Below, piece after piece: positions 14,886 through 18,739 of a stretch of DNA of 18,739 nucleotides (positions within the stretch are counted from its first letter, which is position 1; the number at the start of each line of letters is the position of its first letter). The translations under genes and the position numbers were made by a program. This stretch comes from DASYSA01 sp036003885 (GTDB lineage: Bacteria; Acidobacteriota; Blastocatellia; UBA7656), in assembly GCA_036003885.1 (NCBI GenBank), contig DASYSA010000737.1:1-18739 (forward strand), in the 5' to 3' direction. The notes below the pieces were generated by a model, which made no database searches, had not been told where the DNA came from, and saw only the letters and a list, made by a program, of their open reading frames with translations.

Positions 14886-15977
14886 ATGAGATTACCAGTC
14901 TATCGAGGCGCGCGGGCGATTGCAGTGTGTGCGATCGTTTCCATTATGGGAACCTGCTATTCGGCGTCCGCTCAGAATCCCAGCTATCCCCAGACCCCCA
15001 CCCCCAGCTATCCCAAAGGGCCTTCGCCTCAGGACAAGCAGGACAAGAAGGATAAGGGCGCACAACCATCCGATGCTGAACGTCAGGCGGCGACGAAGGT
15101 CACCTCGGCGGCGGATTTTGCTGCGGCACTTCAAGCCGCGGGGGAGTTCGTCAAGAAGTACCCGAAGAGTTCGCTGCGGCCCGAGATCACCGGGCACCTC
15201 GTAGCCAAGGCGGCCGCCAATCAGGATAGCGCCCAACAGATCAAGATGCTCGAGAGCGCGATGTCGGTGATGAAGGATCCCGGTGATGCCGAAATCATCA
15301 ACCCGAACATACTCGATGCATACCTGAAGGCGCAGAAGTACGACGATGCCTTCCGAGTTTCTGCTGCCATAATCGAGAAGAACCCAAACGATCTGGTCAC
15401 GCTTACCTTGATGGCTATTGTGGGCATCGATCAGGCCAGAGCGCAGAACCCTAAGTTCGTGCCGCAAAGCCTGCAGTGGGCTCCCAAGGCTATCGAATTG
15501 ATCGAAACTGATAAGAGACCCGCCCTCCTGGACGATTCTCAGTGGGCCCAATACAAAGGCAAACTGCTTGCCCAGCTGTACCAGGCGTTGGGGGTCTACT
15601 CGATGATGACCGGCGATTTCGCGACGGCCAAAACCAGGCTCGATAAGTCAGCCTCGATCAATCAATACGATCCAATCACCTACGTCTATCTTGCAGGCGT
15701 GGTTCAGGAAGAGTACGCAAAGCTGGCTCAACAAGTGAAAGCCATGTTGCCCGGAAAGACCCAGGATGAGACTCTCAAGAAGGCCCTCGAGAAGATGGAT
15801 CAGATGATCGATCTCTACGCCAGGGCGATTGGTCTCGCGGATGGAAACCCCCAGTATCAGAAAGTGCGCGATGAGCTGTCGGGCGATCTAAAGAGCTACT
15901 ACACCTACCGTCACGGCAATTCAGCCGAGGGGTTACAGCAGTTGATCGATAAGTACAAGAGGCCCCAACAGCAATGA
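14886..15977 (+). CDS. Secreted helical-repeat (TPR-like) protein, function unknown
   Basis: This 363-aa protein begins with a signal peptide (residues 1-29, hydrophobic AIAVCAIVSIMG, cleavage near SASA-Q). A Pro/Tyr/Ser linker follows (NPSYPQTPTPSYPKGPSPQ), then a Lys/Asp-rich stretch (DKQDKKDKG). The rest is all-helical with degenerate TPR-like pairs, such as LDAYLKAQKYDDAFRVSAAIIEKNPND and YQALGVYSMMTGDFATAKTRLDKSASINQYD. No catalytic motif is visible. The start has GAGGT at 14876-14880. It is divergent from another secreted TPR gene and is followed 46 bases on by a flavin reductase-like gene on the same strand, which is probably unrelated in function. Confidence 0.82.
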   Translation: MRLPVYRGARAIAVCAIVSIMGTCYSASAQNPSYPQTPTPSYPKGPSPQDKQDKKDKGAQPSDAERQAATKVTSAADFAAALQAAGEFVKKYPKSSLRPEITGHLVAKAAANQDSAQQIKMLESAMSVMKDPGDAEIINPNILDAYLKAQKYDDAFRVSAAIIEKNPNDLVTLTLMAIVGIDQARAQNPKFVPQSLQWAPKAIELIETDKRPALLDDSQWAQYKGKLLAQLYQALGVYSMMTGDFATAKTRLDKSASINQYDPITYVYLAGVVQEEYAKLAQQVKAMLPGKTQDETLKKALEKMDQMIDLYARAIGLADGNPQYQKVRDELSGDLKSYYTYRHGNSAEGLQQLIDKYKRPQQQ

Positions 15978-16023
15978 GGAGGGTCGTTGATTACTCTGGC
16001 ATTAATCCTGAAAGGAAGTGCTG

Positions 16024-16497
16024 ATGGCGGTCAGCCACGAAGAGTTTCGCCAGGCTTTGGGTCGGTTTGCCAGCGGCGTCACCATTGTGACATGCAAGAG
16101 CGACGGCGGCGACCCGTGTGGGATAACAGTGAGCGCCTTTTCGTCTCTTTCACTCGAGCCACCTCTCGTGCTCATCTGCATAGACAGACGAGCCTCTGTG
16201 TACGAGGACCTGAAAAAGGGCTGCTGCTTTGCCGTTAATGTTCTCGCTCAGGACCAGGAGTCTATTTCGCGGCGGTTTGCCTCGCGGGATGAAGATCGGT
16301 TCAAAGGGATCGGCTACCGGGAGGGAAAAACTGGAGCGCCTTTGATCGAGGGGGCAGTGGCGTTCATCGAGTGCCGCGTAGTTCATTCGTACCCCGGTGG
16401 CGACCACACGATTTTCGTAGGCGAGGTGGAGTACTCGGAAGTAAACGAGGGCAAACCCCTCCTTTATTTTCGCGGCGGGTACTCCAGCATTGCATGA
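16024..16497 (+). CDS. Flavin reductase-like FMN-binding protein
   Basis: This 157-aa protein matches the small FMN-binding split-barrel flavin reductases (HpaC-like), which reduce FMN with NAD(P)H and often supply reduced flavin to a monooxygenase. Signatures include FRQALGRFASGVTIVT (8-23), the central GITVSAFSSLSLEPPLVLICI (33-53), and GDHTIFVGEVEYSEV near the end, with the GDH motif of the family. The start is the ATG at 16024, with AAGGA at 16012-16016; the in-frame GTG at 16018 overlaps that site and is less likely. No monooxygenase gene lies beside it, so the reductase partner, if any, is elsewhere. It converges with the small exported protein at 16695-17006; that gap (16498-16694) holds nothing I recognise and no heptamer array. 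Confidence 0.85.
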   Translation: MAVSHEEFRQALGRFASGVTIVTCKSDGGDPCGITVSAFSSLSLEPPLVLICIDRRASVYEDLKKGCCFAVNVLAQDQESISRRFASRDEDRFKGIGYREGKTGAPLIEGAVAFIECRVVHSYPGGDHTIFVGEVEYSEVNEGKPLLYFRGGYSSIA

Positions 16498-16694
16498 AGT
16501 ATCGACAGCTTGTCACCGGATGAGATAGGCCCGTTAACGCAATTCAGAACCCGATCGATATTGCCCACCGCAGACCAATCACTTATCTTGCACTCGACCG
16601 AGAAGACCGTCGTTTAAGCGAGCGTGCTTAGGCCCAATGCGCGTACGTTGACGCTGACCATCGTCGTAGTTCACGGCGCCTTCTGACCATCGGA

Positions 16695-17006
16695 TTACTT
16701 CGCCACGTAGAGAGTTGACTCGCGCACCACGACTGCTGGTTCCGCTCCGAGCCGTGCCTCGTCGCCATCCATCTCGTTCAGCGACTTTAGCACCCACGTT
16801 TCGGGTTTCTCACCTTCCCGCATTGGCCGCACAAGAGCCATCGGCACCTTTCCCTGATACAAAACATTGACCAGCTTGTAGTCGGAGGGAAGAATGATAA
16901 CCCGACCTTCTGCGTAGCTGTCAGCGTGTGTTCCTCGTTGACCTATGATAAAGCCGCCTAATGAGGTGCTAATCAATGCTATGATTAGTGCTGACTTTTT
17001 GAACAT
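16695..17006 (-). CDS. Small exported or membrane-anchored protein, unknown function
   Basis: This is a 103-aa protein. Residues 1-22 (FKKSALIIALISTSLGGFIIG) form a signal peptide or signal anchor, and the remaining 80 residues form a small soluble domain with a beta-strand look: GRVIILPSDYKLVNVLYQGKV, then MALVRPM, WVLKSL and AVVVRES. The start at 17006 is chosen for a strong AAAGGAGAG seven bases upstream on the minus strand. A longer frame to 17036 has no such site and would put charged residues before the hydrophobic segment. I recognise no family. Neighbours give no hint. Confidence 0.7.
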   Translation of the reverse strand: MFKKSALIIALISTSLGGFIIGQRGTHADSYAEGRVIILPSDYKLVNVLYQGKVPMALVRPMREGEKPETWVLKSLNEMDGDEARLGAEPAVVVRESTLYVAK

Positions 17007-17036
17007 TTCTTCTCTCCTTTCAACAACGACCGTCAC

Positions 17037-17431
17037 TGTAATCTCAGTGCATCGACATTTGACACAGGCCCCATAAGTGCTCTATTTCGTCGCTCGAGAA
17101 AATGGAATGCAATCTTACTTCCGAACTCTGTCTGCGGTTCTGCACCGAGACCGTACGGTTTGAGGGCAACCTTATGGTGTTGCTGAAACGAAATGACCGC
17201 AATGGAATCAGCAAGCGTACCTCACAAGACACACAACCAGGAGCTGAACGAAAAGAGGCGTCCAATGCCCGGGGGCTAAGCCCGTGGTCGGAGCCACGTC
17301 AGGGCTGAAAAGACTCCTTGGGCAGCAGCGGCAAAAAAATTCTTTGAGAAATGTAGAGAACCCCGGATTGGATCCGACTACACCATGAAAACGCACAAAC
17401 CCGGTGCTAGAATCGAAAGGAGAAAATAGAC
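17037..17431. other. Divergent intergenic region before the DGPF-ECF42 operon
   Basis: The 425-base gap between the start codons at 17006 and 17432 includes the ribosome site of the left gene. Besides the palindromic element at 17268-17306 and an A-run at 17333-17339 I see no gene. Short open frames here have no ribosome site and no family resemblance. Confidence 0.5.
17268..17306. repeat. REP-like palindromic element with two competing hairpins
   Basis: GGGC-TAA-GCCC (17273-17283) forms a short hairpin, and CGTGG with CCACG (17283-17298) forms a second around the loop TCGGAG. The bases AGCCC (17279-17283) can instead pair with GGGCT (17302-17306), which encloses the second hairpin in a longer stem and destroys the first. 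The compact GC-rich double dyad looks like bacterial REP sequences, but only one copy is in the window. Confidence 0.5.
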
Positions 17432-17827
17432 ATGAAGTACATTCTGATGATGAACGCCACTAAGGCCGATTGTGACTGGTACGCCAACTGGTCGAAACAG
17501 GACCTTCAAGCGAATTTCGCTTTCATGCGCGCTTTCAGCAAGGAACTCAAGGATTCGGGCGCGTTCGTTTCAACCGAAGGACTGGCGTTCCCCGACCAGG
17601 CCAGGATCGTTCGCGCGGGAAGTGACGGGACGCCGATTACCGATGGAGTCTTCCCGGAAGCCAAAGAGTTTCTCATGGGATACTGGATCGTTGACGTGGA
17701 AAGCGCGGAGGAGGCGTATAGGATCGCCGCGCGGGCTTCGGCGGCGCCCGCGCCCGCAGGGACCCCGGGGACAATGCCCATCGAGGTGCGGCAGGTGATG
17801 AACGGCGCTCCGGAAGAATTGTTGTGA
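17432..17827 (+). CDS. YciI-like / DGPF-family protein
   Basis: This 131-aa protein begins MKYILMMNATKAD, the standard start of the YCII-related family. Its central motif reads TDGVFPEAKEFLMGYWIVDV (about 69-88); the usual form is DGPF-x-E-x-K-E, so the proline of the name is valine here. The fold is a ferredoxin-like dimer; function is not established. The start is supported by AAAGGAG at 17416-17422. The stop (TGA, 17825-17827) overlaps the GTG start of the ECF42 sigma factor by four bases. This gene pairing is the known hallmark of ECF42 systems, and the DGPF gene is often part of the sigma factor's own regulon. Confidence 0.92.
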   Translation: MKYILMMNATKADCDWYANWSKQDLQANFAFMRAFSKELKDSGAFVSTEGLAFPDQARIVRAGSDGTPITDGVFPEAKEFLMGYWIVDVESAEEAYRIAARASAAPAPAGTPGTMPIEVRQVMNGAPEELL

Positions 17828-18739
17828 GCGGACAACCAGGTGACGTTCCGATCGAGCACCTGCTGCGGGAGTTGACGCCGCGGGTGCTCGGGACGGTTGT
17901 CCGAAGGTTTCGCGACTTCGCGGCGGCGGAAGACGCAGTTCAGGAGGCGTCGCTCGCCGCGGCGATGCAGTGGCCACGTGAGGGCCCACCGGACAATCCC
18001 CGAGCGTGGCTGACGCATGTCGCCTTCCGGCGGATGTTCGACCACATTCGCAGCGAATCTGCTCGCCGCCGTCGCGAAAGCGAGATGGCCCTGGAGGCGG
18101 CACATACACCAGAACCAACACTCAACGAGATTGCGTCGCAGGAAGACGAGACGTTGAACCTGCTCTTCATGTGCTGCCATCCGGCGTTGACTCCGGCTTC
18201 GGCTATTGCGCTGACGTTGCGGGCGGTGGGCGGCTTGACCACAGCGGAGATAGCCCATGCGTTTCTTGTGCCTGAGCCAACAATGGCGCAGCGGATCAGC
18301 CGGGCCAAGCAAAGCATCAAGAACTCCGGCATTCCATTTCAACTGCCCACTGCCGAGGAGCGAGCGCAACGTCTGCGCGCGGTTTTACACGTCCTGTACC
18401 TCATCTTCAATGAGGGCTACACGAGCAGCTTCGGACCGGATCTGCGCCGAGGCAATCTTTCGCATGAGGCAATCCGCCTGACGAGAATCGTCCACAATTT
18501 GCAACCGGACGACGCCGAGGTCGCCGGATTGCTTGCGCTCATGTTATTGACTGACGCCCGCCGTTTGGCGCGAACCGGCGCTGGAGGCGAGTTGATCCCG
18601 CTCACGCAGCAAGACAGAGCGCTCTGGGATAGGCAACAGATCGCGGAGGGAGTCGCGCTCATCTCGGCGACGTTACCTAAAGGATCGGTCGGCCCATACC
18701 AATTGCAGGCTGCCATCGCCGCCGTTCACGACGAAGCGG
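17824..18739 (+). CDS. ECF42-type RNA polymerase sigma factor (partial, 3' end outside window)
   Basis: The frame is open from the GTG at 17824 to the window edge, giving 305 residues. Sigma region 2 is at about 10-75 (LLRELTPRVLGTVVRRFRDFAAAEDAVQEA, then NPRAWLTHVAFRRMFDHIR). Region 4 lies at about 112-170 (LLFMCCHPALTPASAIALTLRAVGGLTTAEIAHAFLVPEPTMAQRISRAK). A long C-terminal extension follows, beginning with YLIFNEGYTSSFGPDLRRGNLSHEAIRLTRIV, which marks the ECF42 group and carries its TPR-like regulatory part. Full ECF42 proteins are about 400 residues or more, so roughly 100 residues are missing. It lacks a linked anti-sigma factor, as usual in the group, where the extension controls activity. 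GTG with a four-base overlap implies translational coupling to the DGPF gene. Confidence 0.93.
   Translation, partial: MSGQPGDVPIEHLLRELTPRVLGTVVRRFRDFAAAEDAVQEASLAAAMQWPREGPPDNPRAWLTHVAFRRMFDHIRSESARRRRESEMALEAAHTPEPTLNEIASQEDETLNLLFMCCHPALTPASAIALTLRAVGGLTTAEIAHAFLVPEPTMAQRISRAKQSIKNSGIPFQLPTAEERAQRLRAVLHVLYLIFNEGYTSSFGPDLRRGNLSHEAIRLTRIVHNLQPDDAEVAGLLALMLLTDARRLARTGAGGELIPLTQQDRALWDRQQIAEGVALISATLPKGSVGPYQLQAAIAAVHDEA

Noticed and set aside
17052..17057. TGTCGA on the minus strand, resembling the -35 I recall for ECF42-controlled promoters
   Set aside because: A single hexamer is expected by chance, the spacing to a matching -10 is poor, and it points to the small exported protein rather than the DGPF gene.
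17354..17384. tRNA-like 3' end (CGGAT...ATCCG followed by ACTACACCA)
   Set aside because: The stem loop has only three bases, there is no T-loop consensus, and no D-arm, anticodon arm or acceptor partner lies upstream.
17385..17413. Promoter ATGAAA, 17-base spacer, TAGAAT with an extended TG before the DGPF gene
   Set aside because: The hexamers look fair, but the predicted start would fall inside the Shine-Dalgarno at 17416-17422 and destroy it.

Overview
The window is about 18.7 kb of bacterial chromosome of moderately high GC. It carries fifteen complete protein genes, one gene cut by each edge, and one doubtful small ORF. No rRNA, tRNA, CRISPR array, prophage or transposase is visible. 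My best guess is a soil-type Acidobacteriota (Blastocatellia-like). The basis is inference only: secreted TPR proteins, an M1 peptidase with an N-terminal carboxypeptidase-regulatory-like domain, an Hfq with an extended tail, a GH57/DUF4912 pair, an ECF42 sigma factor, and gaps filled with short-period repeats.

Layout. The 3' end of B12-dependent methionine synthase (metH) enters from the left and is followed by a secreted metal-dependent amidohydrolase (+). Converging on it is a minus-strand pair, a DUF4912 protein and a GH57 alpha-glucan branching enzyme. Divergent from the pair are hfq and then a cluster of tmk, an RDD membrane protein and a truncated YegD-like Hsp70. The last two overlap by one base. 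Next comes a large secreted M1 metallopeptidase, converging with queC (preQ0 synthase). Then follow an aldose-1-epimerase-like gene, two divergent secreted TPR-type proteins, a flavin reductase-like gene and a small exported minus-strand protein. The window ends in a YciI/DGPF protein whose stop overlaps the GTG start of an ECF42 sigma factor. That sigma factor runs off the right edge.

The most striking non-coding feature is a set of seven intergenic elements (near 770, 2236, 3939, 5577, 11347, 12101 and 13344). Their arms are tandem arrays of imperfect 7-nt units. In six of the seven the array is followed, after a short non-repetitive spacer, by its inverted complement. The heptamer differs between most loci, but the two arms within a locus match. 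Three of the four convergent gene gaps hold such an element. In one, the stop codons of both flanking genes lie inside the arms; at another, the arm ends directly against the tmk start codon. This is the best candidate here for something not well described.

How the genes work together: most of the window is mixed housekeeping (methionine, dTTP, queuosine, RNA chaperone). Four local modules stand out: DUF4912 with GH57 (glucan branching), RDD with a truncated Hsp70 (translationally coupled, role unknown), the pair of secreted TPR proteins, and DGPF with ECF42 (a known partnership).
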